Assembly (NCBI RefSeq): GCF_900129935.1
Contig: NZ_FQXJ01000012.1
Location: forward strand, 92,700 to 156,699
Direction of reading: 5' to 3'
From: Desulfosporosinus lacus DSM 15449
GTDB taxonomy: Bacteria > Bacillota > Desulfitobacteriia > Desulfitobacteriales > Desulfitobacteriaceae
Length of the DNA: 64,000 bases
Shown: positions 8,979-17,640 of the stretch, in pieces
How the letters are laid out: every line of letters starts with the position of its first letter
Position numbering within the stretch: position 1 is the stretch's first letter
Position numbers and translations under genes: made by a program
The notes under the pieces: model-generated
The model's input: only the letters and a program-made list of their open reading frames with translations
Databases searched by the model: none
What the model was told of the DNA's origin: nothing

Positions 8979-10040
8979 ATGAAGAAATTAAGAATCGGGA
9001 TATTAGGCCCCTCGGATATTGCTTTCCGTCGTTTTTTACCGGCACTTAAAAATAGCGAACACTTTGAATGTGCAGGAGTGGCTATTGCAAAACCTCATGA
9101 GCGAAATCAATCCTACAATGACCATGAACTAAAAGCCATGCTCAAAAAATCCATGCAAAAAGCTGAGGACTTTTTAAAGAATTATCAAGGTGCTATTTTT
9201 AACGGCTATGAAGAGCTGTTGTCTTCAAGCATTGAAGCCATATATATTCCATTGCCTCCGGCTTTACACTATGTCTGGGCCAAAAAAGCTTTGGACTATG
9301 GGAAGCATGTGTTGCTGGAAAAACCTTTCACAACCAATTTGGCTGATACAAAGAAGTTGCTTAAAATAGCAGAGCGACAGGGATTGGCAGTCCACGAAAA
9401 CTATGCCTTTTGTTATCATGCGCAGATTAATAAAATTCGTCAGCTGATTGAGGATAGTGAGATCGGAGAAATAAGGCAGATAAGGGCCGCTTTTGGTTTT
9501 CCCTACCGGGGAGCTGCTGATTTTAGATATGACAGAGAACTAGGCGGAGGAGCTTTGTTGGATAGTGGGGGTTATCCTATTAAATTGTCAACCCTGTTTC
9601 TTGGTAAAACGGCACAAATTATGACAGCTGCACTGCAATCTGCCAAAAAACACAATGTCGATGTATTTGGAAGTGCCACTTTAGAAAATGCTGATGGTAT
9701 TACGGCCCAGGTTTCCTTTGGGATGGATAATTCCTATAAATGTGAACTGGAAATATGGGGGAGCGAAGGTAGTATTTATGCTCCAAGAATTTTTACCGCC
9801 CCTGCCAACTTGACAGCTACAGTACTGGTGAAGAAGCAGGAAGTGAGAGTCTATGAGATTGCCGGGAACGATCAGTTCCTGGGATCCATTAATCATTTCT
9901 ATCATTGTATGGCAGATAACACTCTACGTCTGGAATCCTACGCTGAAATAGAAGCCCAAAGCAGACAGATTGATGACATTTTAAACTTGACTAAAAAAGC
10001 AGGGGGTAACTATGAATCTGAAATCAATACCGGTTGTTAG
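8979..10040 (+). CDS. Gfo/Idh/MocA-family oxidoreductase, probable dTDP-sugar 3-ketoreductase
   Basis: This 353-residue protein has an N-terminal Rossmann domain (R-I-G-I-L-G-P-S-D-I-A), the family signature EKPFTTN near residue 116 and a H-E-N-Y-A-F segment near 140. The GFO/IDH C-terminal domain follows (G-G-G-A-L-L-D-S-G-G-Y near 190). It uses NAD(P)H. The next-door 2,3-dehydratase produces a labile 3,4-diketo sugar, and in characterised pathways its partner is a Gfo/Idh-type 3-ketoreductase, so reduction at C3 is the inferred reaction. It starts one base after the dehydratase stop, behind GGAGG, which argues for tight coupling, and its end overlaps the aminotransferase by 29 bases. Confidence 0.82.
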   Translation: MKKLRIGILGPSDIAFRRFLPALKNSEHFECAGVAIAKPHERNQSYNDHELKAMLKKSMQKAEDFLKNYQGAIFNGYEELLSSSIEAIYIPLPPALHYVWAKKALDYGKHVLLEKPFTTNLADTKKLLKIAERQGLAVHENYAFCYHAQINKIRQLIEDSEIGEIRQIRAAFGFPYRGAADFRYDRELGGGALLDSGGYPIKLSTLFLGKTAQIMTAALQSAKKHNVDVFGSATLENADGITAQVSFGMDNSYKCELEIWGSEGSIYAPRIFTAPANLTATVLVKKQEVRVYEIAGNDQFLGSINHFYHCMADNTLRLESYAEIEAQSRQIDDILNLTKKAGGNYESEINTGC

Positions 10041-11115
10041 ACCATCCATGCCGCCTTATGAGGAGTATATTCGTGAGATCGAAGATCTATGGAACAGTCG
10101 ATGGCTCACTCATTCCGGGCCAAAACATCAAGCTTTAGAGAAGAAACTATGTGAATATCTGGACGTGGATAATATCTCCTTATTTGCTAATGGGCATCTG
10201 GCCCTTGAACTGGCCATTGATGCCCTAGGTTTGTCCGGCGAAATAATAACCACTCCATTTACTTTCGCCTCTACCACCCAGGCTATTGTACGTAATCGCT
10301 TAACTCCGGTGTTCTGCGACATAAATGAAGAGGACTATACCATTGATGTGAGTAAGATTGAGGCGCTTATAACTGAAAAAACCTCCGCAATCATGCCGGT
10401 GCATGTGTATGGCAATGTTTGTGATGTTGACAGGATTGATGAGATAGCCAAAAAGTATAATCTAAAGGTTATCTACGATGCAGCCCATGCCTTTGGTGTG
10501 AAGATTAAGGCTAAGGCTATTGGAAATTTCGGGGACATGTCAATGTTTAGTTTCCATGCTACGAAGGTCTTCCATACTGTTGAAGGTGGTGGTTTGACAT
10601 ATAGTAATTCCAAGTACTCGCCGATACTTGCAAGGCTTCGTCAGTTTGGCATGGTTGGGCAAGAATCAGTACCAACCGTCGGAACCAATGCCAAAATGAC
10701 GGAAATGCATGCGGCAATGGGTCTGTGTAACCTGAGGCATATCAACGAGGAGATTGCCAAGAGAGGTCTGGCAATGCACAGATACCGTGAATTGCTGTCG
10801 GGAGTCAAAGGATTGACGATATGCAATCCCCAGAAGGATATTACCCCTAATTATAGTTATTTTCCTGTGCTATTCGATAAAAAAGAATTTGGCATGAACA
10901 GGGATGATGTTGCTGCTCTGCTTGAGAAAAATAATGTATTGGCCCGAAAATATTTTTATCCCCTTACCAATAATTTTGAAGCCTACGAAGGGATGTTTGA
11001 ACTTCAGAAAACACCAGTGGCAATGAGGATAGCAGAAAATGTATTAACCCTTCCCTTATATGCTGACTTGACAGTAAAAGACGTGGATATGATTTGTAAG
11101 ATTATCTTGCAATGA
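10012..11115 (+). CDS. DegT/DnrJ/EryC1 aminotransferase, probable dTDP-4-keto-sugar 4-aminotransferase (VioA/DesI-like)
   Basis: A 367-residue PLP-dependent sugar aminotransferase. The internal aldimine lysine is K185 in FSFHATKVF. The cofactor aspartate is D156 in IYDAAHAFG. The N-terminal run with W-L-T-H-S-G-P-K-H and ITTPFTFASTTQAI resembles the VioA/DesI branch, which aminates C4 of dTDP-4-keto-6-deoxysugars using glutamate. Downstream of a 2,3-dehydratase and 3-ketoreductase the product would be a dTDP-4-amino-2,4,6-trideoxyhexose, a fitting acceptor for the NeuD-like acyltransferase. The ATG at 10012 has AGGGGG upstream. C3 amination is a less likely alternative, because the ketoreductase would then have no purpose. 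Confidence 0.87.
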   Translation: MNLKSIPVVRPSMPPYEEYIREIEDLWNSRWLTHSGPKHQALEKKLCEYLDVDNISLFANGHLALELAIDALGLSGEIITTPFTFASTTQAIVRNRLTPVFCDINEEDYTIDVSKIEALITEKTSAIMPVHVYGNVCDVDRIDEIAKKYNLKVIYDAAHAFGVKIKAKAIGNFGDMSMFSFHATKVFHTVEGGGLTYSNSKYSPILARLRQFGMVGQESVPTVGTNAKMTEMHAAMGLCNLRHINEEIAKRGLAMHRYRELLSGVKGLTICNPQKDITPNYSYFPVLFDKKEFGMNRDDVAALLEKNNVLARKYFYPLTNNFEAYEGMFELQKTPVAMRIAENVLTLPLYADLTVKDVDMICKIILQ

Positions 11116-11188
11116 TGGCTAAGCAGGTTGTTTGAAAAGGAGTGAAAAGCTCGCTGAGGTCTTAACTATAGAAATTGGAGGGAAAAGG

Positions 11189-12055
11189 ATGAAAGGTATA
11201 ATTCTTGCGGGAGGCAAAGGGACCCGATTGTATCCTATGACCCGGGCCGTGTCCAAACAATTATTGCCTATTTATGATAAACCCATGATATATTATCCTC
11301 TTTCAGTCTTAATGATGGCCGGTATTCGAGAGATACTTATCATCTCAACCCCAGAGGATACACCTATATATGAAAAGCTATTTGAAGATGGTTCTAAGTT
11401 AGGACTTAAACTTTGTTATAAGGTACAAGAAAGTCCCAGAGGGCTTGCGGATGCATTTATACTTGGTAAAGAGTTTATTGCCGACGATAGGGTTTGCTTA
11501 ATTTTGGGCGACAATATTTTCTATGGTCAAGATTTTGTGCGACTTCTTCATAATGCCAGTGATTTAAAGGAGGGTGCCTACATCTTTGGATATCCTGTGA
11601 AAGATGCCCGATCCTTTGGGGTTGTTGAATTTGATAAAAATAGAAAAGTGGTTTCTATTGAAGAAAAACCAAGCAAACCAAAATCAAATTATGCTGTTCC
11701 GGGATTATATTTTTATGACAACAAGGTTGTAGAGATAGCTCAAAGTGTTAAGCCTTCAGAACGTGGTGAAATTGAAATTACTGCTGTTAATAATGCTTAT
11801 CTTGAACAAGGGGAGCTTAATGTTATTTTGCTTGGCCGTGGTATGGCTTGGCTGGATACAGGTACTCCTGATGGCCTGCAAAAAGCTGCTGAGTATGTTG
11901 AGGCAGTCCAGTCTAGGCAAGGATTCTATATTGCATGTTTAGAGGAAATTGCCTGGCGTAGAGGATTCATTGGGGATCAGGAATTAAAAGTTATTGGCGA
12001 AAGCTTGAAGATGACAGATTACGGACAGTATATTTTATCGTTATTAAATGATTGA
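11189..12055 (+). CDS. rfbA: Glucose-1-phosphate thymidylyltransferase
   Basis: This 288-residue protein starts with the nucleotidyltransferase motif [16 protein letters not shown], followed by [17 protein letters not shown], both diagnostic of RmlA/RfbA. It joins glucose-1-phosphate and dTTP to make dTDP-glucose, the entry point for the deoxysugar made by this locus. The length agrees with the family. An in-frame extension to 11132 adds 19 residues without homology; the ATG at 11189 follows GGAGGG and AAGG and gives the canonical N-terminus. It is separated from rfbB by about 90 bases of purine-rich repeat. No rfbC or rfbD is present, so dTDP-rhamnose is not the evident product. Confidence 0.96.
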   Translation: MKGIILAGGKGTRLYPMTRAVSKQLLPIYDKPMIYYPLSVLMMAGIREILIISTPEDTPIYEKLFEDGSKLGLKLCYKVQESPRGLADAFILGKEFIADDRVCLILGDNIFYGQDFVRLLHNASDLKEGAYIFGYPVKDARSFGVVEFDKNRKVVSIEEKPSKPKSNYAVPGLYFYDNKVVEIAQSVKPSERGEIEITAVNNAYLEQGELNVILLGRGMAWLDTGTPDGLQKAAEYVEAVQSRQGFYIACLEEIAWRRGFIGDQELKVIGESLKMTDYGQYILSLLND

Positions 12056-12140
12056 AGGATTAAATTCTAAAGTTAAATCAAAGTTAGAGTGAGAGTAAGT
12101 GTAAGAGTTAGAGTTAAGATTAAGAGTTAAAGGGGAAGGT
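12056..12140 (+). repeat. Degenerate AGAGTTA/AAGTTA short tandem repeat
   Basis: The gap between rfbA and rfbB is almost entirely a run of imperfect 6-7 base units (AAAGTTA, AGAGTGA, GAGAGTA, AGAGTTA, AAGATTA, AGAGTTA). It is purine-rich on this strand and ends at the ribosome binding site region of rfbB (AAGGGGAAGG). There is no reading frame or hairpin. It is probably the product of replication slippage, and its length could vary between strains. Confidence 0.7.
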
Positions 12141-12148
12141 TTTGACAA

Positions 12149-13231
12149 ATGAAATTTATTTTAGTCACAGGAGGCGCTGGCTTCATTGGCAGCAACTTTG
12201 TAAAAACAATGTTGTACAAGCACCCTAACTATAAAATTATTAATGTTGATGCATTGACCTATGCAGGAAATCTAGAAAATCTACAAGCTATATCTGATAA
12301 CTATAACTACTCATTTATCAAAGCAGATATTAGGGACAGACAAAGGATGGAAGAAATATTTTTAACCTACCATATCGATACAGTTGTAAACTTTGCTGCA
12401 GAATCACATGTTGATAGAAGTATTGAAGAACCAGAAGTTTTCCTAACGACTAATGTTATTGGGACACAAGTATTGCTTGATGTGGCAAAGAAGCATTGGA
12501 AAATAAATCCCAATGATAAGCATTGCAAGAAATACAAACCTAGAGTAAAGTTCATTCAAGTATCAACAGATGAAGTGTACGGAGCTTTAGGTGAGACGGG
12601 AATGTTTGTTGAGACGATGCCGCTAATGCCAAATAGCCCATATTCTGCATCCAAAGCAAGTGCTGATATGATTGCAAGAGCTTATCATGAAACCTTTGGT
12701 ACACCAGTCAATATAACAAGGTGTAGTAATAATTATGGGCCAAATCAGTTCCCTGAAAAACTGATTCCTCTTATGATCAATAACTGCCTTAAAGAAAAAG
12801 AGCTTCCTGTTTATGGCGATGGCATGCAAGTAAGAGACTGGCTTCATGTATCAGATCACTGCACTGCTATCGATGAAGTTCTTCATAAAGGAAGGGACGG
12901 AGAGGTCTATAATATTGGTGGAAATAATGAAAAAGCCAATCTAGAAATTGTAAAATTGATTATTAATACTCTTGGGAAGTCTGAAGACTTGATTAAATAC
13001 GTCAAAGATCGTCCTGGACACGATAGAAGATATGCCATTGATAATACTAAAATTACAACTGAGCTAGGTTGGGAACCGGCTTATACCTTTGAACAAGGGA
13101 TAAAAGAGACTATTGATTGGTATTTAGAGAATACTGAGTGGATGGAAAATATTGCCTCTGGTGATTATGCAAATTATTATAAAAAAATGTATGGCTACAT
13201 CAATGATAAGGTTGCAGCAATTAATGGATAA
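12149..13231 (+). CDS. rfbB: dTDP-glucose 4,6-dehydratase
   Basis: A 360-residue extended-SDR enzyme. It has the NAD-binding TGGAGFIGSNF at the N-terminus, the V-N-F-A-A-E-S-H-V-D-R-S motif near residue 83, the catalytic T-D-E-V-Y-G near 140 and Y-S-A-S-K-A-S near 169. These are the hallmarks of RmlB/RfbB. It converts dTDP-glucose to dTDP-4-keto-6-deoxyglucose, the substrate of the 2,3-dehydratase encoded at 7.6 kb. The length is typical. It lies last in the glycan locus, after a repeat-filled gap, and may have its own transcription start. About 90 bases without features follow before the ABC exporter. Confidence 0.97.
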   Translation: MKFILVTGGAGFIGSNFVKTMLYKHPNYKIINVDALTYAGNLENLQAISDNYNYSFIKADIRDRQRMEEIFLTYHIDTVVNFAAESHVDRSIEEPEVFLTTNVIGTQVLLDVAKKHWKINPNDKHCKKYKPRVKFIQVSTDEVYGALGETGMFVETMPLMPNSPYSASKASADMIARAYHETFGTPVNITRCSNNYGPNQFPEKLIPLMINNCLKEKELPVYGDGMQVRDWLHVSDHCTAIDEVLHKGRDGEVYNIGGNNEKANLEIVKLIINTLGKSEDLIKYVKDRPGHDRRYAIDNTKITTELGWEPAYTFEQGIKETIDWYLENTEWMENIASGDYANYYKKMYGYINDKVAAING

Positions 13232-13324
13232 CAGGGTTATATAGTATCCAACAACCCAGTTAAATTTATATTTGGCAAAGTGTCCTTCCATTAAATATAC
13301 AACTAAGAGAGGACTAAAATTGTT

Positions 13325-14479
13325 GTGTTGTTACCTTTAAAGATCGCGTGGCGGTTTCTACTTGATAAAAAATTACAAACAATCTTAGTCATTTTAGGTA
13401 TCGCCATAGGAGTCTCTGTTCAGATTTTTATCGGTCTGGTCAGTCAAGGACTTGAAAAGACATTAGTGAATAAAATATTAGCTTATACCCCCCATATTAC
13501 CATGTACTCCAAAAGTGGAGGATTTAGTGACTGGCAGAAGGAAGCGGACAGGATCAGAAGCAATTTCCCGGAAGTTGACGCGGTATCCCCAAATGTCAAT
13601 AGCCAAGCGTGGATAAAACTTGGCAAAATGACGATCCCTATACTTATACGGGGGTTTAATATCACAGATACCGAGCGTCTATATAACGTTACATCGGCAA
13701 TTTACGAAGGAAGTTCACCGCTTAATGATAATGAGATTATACTCGGCAAAGAATTAGCTGAGCGATTAGGTGTCAATGTCGGGGATGAGGTCAGTATATT
13801 AACCCTTGGTAGACAAACGGTGACTATGAAAATTGTTGGTTTGTATGATTTCGGAGTTACTAAGATTAATAAAGCCTGGGTGATTACGAATTTGACCACC
13901 GCGCAAAACTTCATCGGTTTTGGGGATAAAGTGACTGAGATCGAATTAGTGATTAACGACCCGTTTCAAGCAGATGTTGTCAGTGACCAAATTAGCAGCG
14001 CCTTGTCAGGGGAAGAGTTAGCTCTTTCTAATTGGAAAGACCAGAATCAGTTAATGGTTAGTGCTATCTCAGGCCAAAAAATAGTGACCCTTGTCATCCA
14101 ATTCTTCATTATGCTGGCGACCATTATAAGTATTGTCAATATATTGACCATTAACGTCTTTCAAAAATCAAAACAAGTTGGTATCTTAAAGGCCATGGGT
14201 CTTACGGATGTTTCGGCAAGCCTTGTCTTTTTCTATCAAGCCTTAATACTTAGTCTTGTAGGAATCGCGTTTAGTCTCGGTTTCCTTGTCGGCTTTCTTA
14301 GAGGATTCAATCGATACATTGTGACTGCTCAAGGATCACCTGTCGTTAATGTTACCGTGGATTATAGGTTTATCGTGTTATCTATCCTTATTTTCTTTGT
14401 GGTTTCAATGTCAACTGCCATTTTCCCTGCGCTTAGGTGTATCAAATTAAATCCAATTGAGGTAATTAAAAATGCCTAA
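13325..14479 (+). CDS. ABC transporter permease, FtsX/MacB type
   Basis: This 384-residue protein has the layout of the FtsX/LolC/MacB permease group. One membrane segment lies near residues 18-40, a large extracytoplasmic domain follows to about 260, and three C-terminal segments complete it, with QKSKQVGILKAMG before the second one (the family's conserved coupling motif). Such proteins form mechanotransmission-type exporters or extract lipids and peptides from the membrane. The best start is a GTG at 13325 preceded by GAGAGG, as no ATG is available. It overlaps the ATPase gene by eight bases. The substrate is unknown, and nothing connects it specifically to the glycan locus. Confidence 0.88.
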   Translation: MLLPLKIAWRFLLDKKLQTILVILGIAIGVSVQIFIGLVSQGLEKTLVNKILAYTPHITMYSKSGGFSDWQKEADRIRSNFPEVDAVSPNVNSQAWIKLGKMTIPILIRGFNITDTERLYNVTSAIYEGSSPLNDNEIILGKELAERLGVNVGDEVSILTLGRQTVTMKIVGLYDFGVTKINKAWVITNLTTAQNFIGFGDKVTEIELVINDPFQADVVSDQISSALSGEELALSNWKDQNQLMVSAISGQKIVTLVIQFFIMLATIISIVNILTINVFQKSKQVGILKAMGLTDVSASLVFFYQALILSLVGIAFSLGFLVGFLRGFNRYIVTAQGSPVVNVTVDYRFIVLSILIFFVVSMSTAIFPALRCIKLNPIEVIKNA

Positions 14480-15152
14480 TGTCATTGAATTGAAAGATGT
14501 TAACAAGATCTATGGGACTAGGGTAAAGTCGCAAATTCTTTATGATATTAATTTAGAAATTGAGGAAAACAGCATTAACTCGGTTGTCGGAGCCTCTGGA
14601 AGTGGTAAAACAACGCTTTTAAATATCATGGGTACTCTCGATAGGCCTACTAGCGGGGAAGTCATTATCGATGGATCTAATACTAAAAATATGGCACAGC
14701 ACAAGTTAGCTAAATTGCGGAATCAGGCTATAGGATTTATTTTTCAATTTCATTTTTTATTACAGGAATTCAATGTCTTTGACAATGTTCTCATGCCTAG
14801 TAAAATACAAAGAAACAGCCGGACAGAGGTAAAGGAAAGGGCGAATCGCTTATTAGATATGTTAGGGCTATATAAGTATCGCCAATACAATGTCCTAGAC
14901 CTATCCGGAGGGCAACAGCAACGTGTAGCAATTGCCAGGTCGCTGATCAATAACCCTAAGATTATCTTGGCTGATGAGCCAACGGGAAACCTCGATTTAC
15001 ATAGTTCGGAAGATGTTTATAACATCTTTAAACAAGTGAATAAAGAGTATGGCGTTGCTTTTGTTATTGTTACCCACGACAAACACTTAGCTGGCCGCGT
15101 TATTAAAATTCAAGATGGAGAAATCTTGCTTGTTTCACCTTCCGCTCGGTAG
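14472..15152 (+). CDS. ABC transporter ATP-binding protein, LolD/MacB type
   Basis: A 226-residue ATPase with Walker A GASGSGKTT near residue 40, a Q-loop region FIFQFHFLL near 93, signature LSGGQQQRVAIARSL near 143, Walker B IILADEPTGNLD near 163 and the switch histidine in VTHDK near 199. The DEPTGNLD form is typical of the LolD/FtsE/MacB branch. It powers the permease encoded immediately upstream, with which it overlaps by eight bases. A strong hairpin terminator follows its stop. Confidence 0.94.
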   Translation: MPNVIELKDVNKIYGTRVKSQILYDINLEIEENSINSVVGASGSGKTTLLNIMGTLDRPTSGEVIIDGSNTKNMAQHKLAKLRNQAIGFIFQFHFLLQEFNVFDNVLMPSKIQRNSRTEVKERANRLLDMLGLYKYRQYNVLDLSGGQQQRVAIARSLINNPKIILADEPTGNLDLHSSEDVYNIFKQVNKEYGVAFVIVTHDKHLAGRVIKIQDGEILLVSPSAR

Positions 15153-15171
15153 GAACAGGTACTTCTCGAAT

Positions 15172-15210
15172 ACCTTGTCAAACCCCCTTAGGGGTCGACA
15201 AGGTGTTTTA
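15172..15210 (+). terminator. Rho-independent terminator after the ABC exporter
   Basis: ACCTTGTC (15172-15179) pairs with GACAAGGT (15197-15204). Inside is a second stem, CCCC/GGGG around TTA, and GTTTTA follows. It lies between two converging genes and may also serve the subtilase gene from the other side. Confidence 0.8.
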
Positions 15211-15211
15211 G

Positions 15212-16690
15212 TTATTTCTTCATTCCAGTTAATGCGGTGTAACTATTAGCCTCGCCAGCACCAAAGAGCGCATCGGTACCGGGTTTACCTAGATCGACTG
15301 CTGTCTGTTGAATCAATGCAGTCACTTGGGCTGGGGTTAATCCCGGATTATGAGCTTTAATAACTCCGGCAATTCCTGCAACTTTCGGTGAAGCCATTGA
15401 GGTACCTTGCAGCAGAGCATAGCCCCGAAGATTTGATGTGACATAGGGTTCCATATTAGTCGGATAAGTACTAAACGTATGGTAGTGGAGGTCCCGAAGG
15501 TTGAGATCACTGGTTTGGTCATAGAGTGGTCCATAGTCACCACCGGGGGCGGCTACATCGATGGAGCGGGATCCATAATTAGAGTAGAAAGCGATTTTAT
15601 CTTTAGACCATTCATTAGAAGAGGATACTGTTATAACTCCCGGGGTCTGTCCAGGTACTTCGCGAGATGCCCCTTTAAACTTAAATCCTAAGTGACCGTA
15701 TGTTTGATTCATGTAGCTTGTGATTACATTCGGATTGTTTAAGTTAAGAGACTCATTCCCTGCAGCAGTGACGACTGTGACATTATGATCTACAGCGTAT
15801 TTAATGGCACGTCTGTATAAAAGTGCATCGGCAACGTCGCTATAAGCATTTTTGTCATCTAAGTATGTATAACGAGAGATACTATCAAATCCACCGATGG
15901 ACATATTTATGACGTCTACTTTGTCTTTAGCCGCTTGTACAATAGCCGAAATAATCCAGGGTGTCTGGGTGTTGCCGCTAGCAGAGAAGATACGATAAGC
16001 ACGGATTCCTAGATCCGGTCCAATCCCGTGCATTTTGCCATTAGATGCAATAGAACCCGCAACGTGCGTACCGTGTCCGTAGCGATCCCCATAGTCATTA
16101 GGATCATCAGTTTCGGTTGCGTCTCCGTCTGCATTGGCCGGTACAAAGTTTTGTCCGCCAACAATGTTATTTTTTAGATCTGGATGGTTAAAATCAATCC
16201 CAGAGTCAATGATACCGACAATCGCCTTATGGATTACTGTTCCGTTAATTTCCACACCGCCAGTCTCCAGTGCATAAGAATCTCCATGATGGGTAATCCG
16301 TTGAATATCCCATTGATAGTCCCAGTAACTATCGGTTTGATCAGCTTGAGGAATATCTGTAACTGGTTGACCGTTAGCAGCCACAGGGGTGATCTGCTTA
16401 TCATCTAATTTTAAAAACAACGAAACGTTTGCGGCTTGGATCCCTTTAATTGCTTTCAGATTATTTAAAAAGTAAGGGTTATCGGATTGTACCTCGAGTC
16501 CTGATACCTCAGGCAATACCCTAAGTATCTTACCTCCAGCCTTGGAAATAACTGGATCATAGTCAGCGGGAATTTGTTGCTGGAAAGCAATCGTGTAGGT
16601 GTTTTTTGTCGGAGATGCCCCGGCTGGAGCAATGAACGCAGCCGTGATTAAGCTTACCGCGACTGCCAAGCTAAGAAACTTCCTATTCAC
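15212..16690 (-). CDS. Secreted subtilisin-like serine protease (S8)
   Basis: With a GTG start at 16690 this is a 492-residue pre-pro-protease. A signal peptide is seen at residues 1-25 (ending P-A-G-A-S), an I9-like propeptide at about 30-100, and the S8 catalytic domain follows. The triad is D162 in IIDSGIDFNHPD, H206 in GHGTHVAGS and S431 in GTSMASP. An ATG at 16729 would add 13 charged residues before the signal peptide. The GTG has AAAGGGAG about nine bases upstream and gives a normal secretion signal, so it is preferred. The enzyme is exported and probably activated by removal of the propeptide. No wall-anchor domain is present. It shares a converging terminator with the ABC exporter. 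Confidence 0.93.
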   Translation of the reverse strand: MNRKFLSLAVAVSLITAAFIAPAGASPTKNTYTIAFQQQIPADYDPVISKAGGKILRVLPEVSGLEVQSDNPYFLNNLKAIKGIQAANVSLFLKLDDKQITPVAANGQPVTDIPQADQTDSYWDYQWDIQRITHHGDSYALETGGVEINGTVIHKAIVGIIDSGIDFNHPDLKNNIVGGQNFVPANADGDATETDDPNDYGDRYGHGTHVAGSIASNGKMHGIGPDLGIRAYRIFSASGNTQTPWIISAIVQAAKDKVDVINMSIGGFDSISRYTYLDDKNAYSDVADALLYRRAIKYAVDHNVTVVTAAGNESLNLNNPNVITSYMNQTYGHLGFKFKGASREVPGQTPGVITVSSSNEWSKDKIAFYSNYGSRSIDVAAPGGDYGPLYDQTSDLNLRDLHYHTFSTYPTNMEPYVTSNLRGYALLQGTSMASPKVAGIAGVIKAHNPGLTPAQVTALIQQTAVDLGKPGTDALFGAGEANSYTALTGMKK

Positions 16691-16847
16691 TTTTCTATAC
16701 TCCCTTTCTAAAATTATTCTTTTCTGCATCTTCCAACTAGATTGTCAGAGAGCACTTGTTAAATTATACAAATAGATTAAGTGAAATGCTATGAAATTTA
16801 CCAATTCCTAATGGGAACGTCAGGACTGAAAACTTTACTTCATAGGT

Positions 16848-16942
16848 ATACGGAACTTCGTAACCTTTAGGAACCGCCTAGTGCGGACCGCATGCTAGGT
16901 GGTGTGAGAGGATGGGGCTAGCCGACCCCTCCTACTCCAATG
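16848..16942 (+). mobile_element. Group II intron 3'-end remnant (domain V/VI-like)
   Basis: The stretch from about 16848 runs through GGAACCGCCTAGTGCGG, CCGCATGCTAGGTGGT and then GTGAGAGGATGGGG, GACCCCTCCTACTC. This matches the remembered pattern of the 3' end of bacterial group II introns. A long stem is formed by ACCGCCTAGTGCGG with CCGCATGCTAGGTGGT, and a second by AGGATGGGG with CCCCTCCT. No reverse transcriptase frame exists nearby, so it is a relic rather than an active intron. The orientation is inferred from the order of the stems. A covariance search would settle it. Confidence 0.55.
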
Positions 16943-16958
16943 TTATTTTTTTGAGAAT

Positions 16959-17640
16959 TCATTGGACATTGCACAGTAAAATTGCATGTGTATCGGTATA
17001 AAAAATAATTTTCTCCACCGTATAGGTTGAATCTCTTTTTAAGAGCAGTTCATCTTCTGTTTGAATGTTGCTGATACTTTTTAAACAAGCAGCGTTAAAA
17101 TATTTTGGGACTTTTAAGATAAATAGTACATCACCAGAGTATTCGATATTACCGTTAAAAAATAAAGTAGTACTTGAATAACCCTTTTCAAGAAACTTTG
17201 CTCCATTATAGATACTTAAAAAATTAGTGAGCTCTTGGAAACCTTCTAAATCGATCCATCTAAAAGTAATTATATCCTCAGGAGTTGACGCTTTTTCTAT
17301 AGCAGAATCTAGATGCATAATTCGATTTTTATACCTCGGATATCTACAATGACGCAAATGCTCGTTATATTTGAAGGAACATGAAGTATATAGTTTGATA
17401 GTTTTAATTTCTTCCTGAGTTAGGTGTTGTTCCCATGAACTGTAGTTCAGTTTACTCCATTGTCTAATCTCGTCTCTAAGTTCAAATATACGGAATGAAT
17501 CATTAACTTTGAGGTACTTAAGTAAGTCAAAAACGTCCTGTAAGGTGTCGGAAAAGTCCTTGTTATTAAGTTGAGCAGATATATTTTCTTTTCTAAAGAT
17601 TGATTGCCATATTTCTTTAACTTTTATAAATATAAAACAT
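16959..17640 (-). pseudogene. ADP-ribosyltransferase (exoenzyme toxin fold) gene interrupted by a one-base frameshift
   Basis: On the minus strand an ATG at 17640 has a perfect AAGGAGG seven bases away but meets a stop after seven codons. If one base is removed from the AAAA run at 17622-17625, the frame is open for 226 residues to the stop at 16959. The uninterrupted frame alone has no ATG, GTG or TTG near its beginning. The C-terminal half shows the R-S-E pattern of ADP-ribosyltransferases: R127 in FRWID, S-S-T at 155-157 after KGYSS, and E195-D-E197 before LLLKRD. A helical LTQEEIKTIKLYT segment, typical of the exoenzyme domain, lies near residue 73. There is no signal peptide. It would transfer ADP-ribose from NAD to an unknown target. 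Whether it is a true pseudogene, a sequencing error or a slippage-controlled gene is open. Confidence 0.6.
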
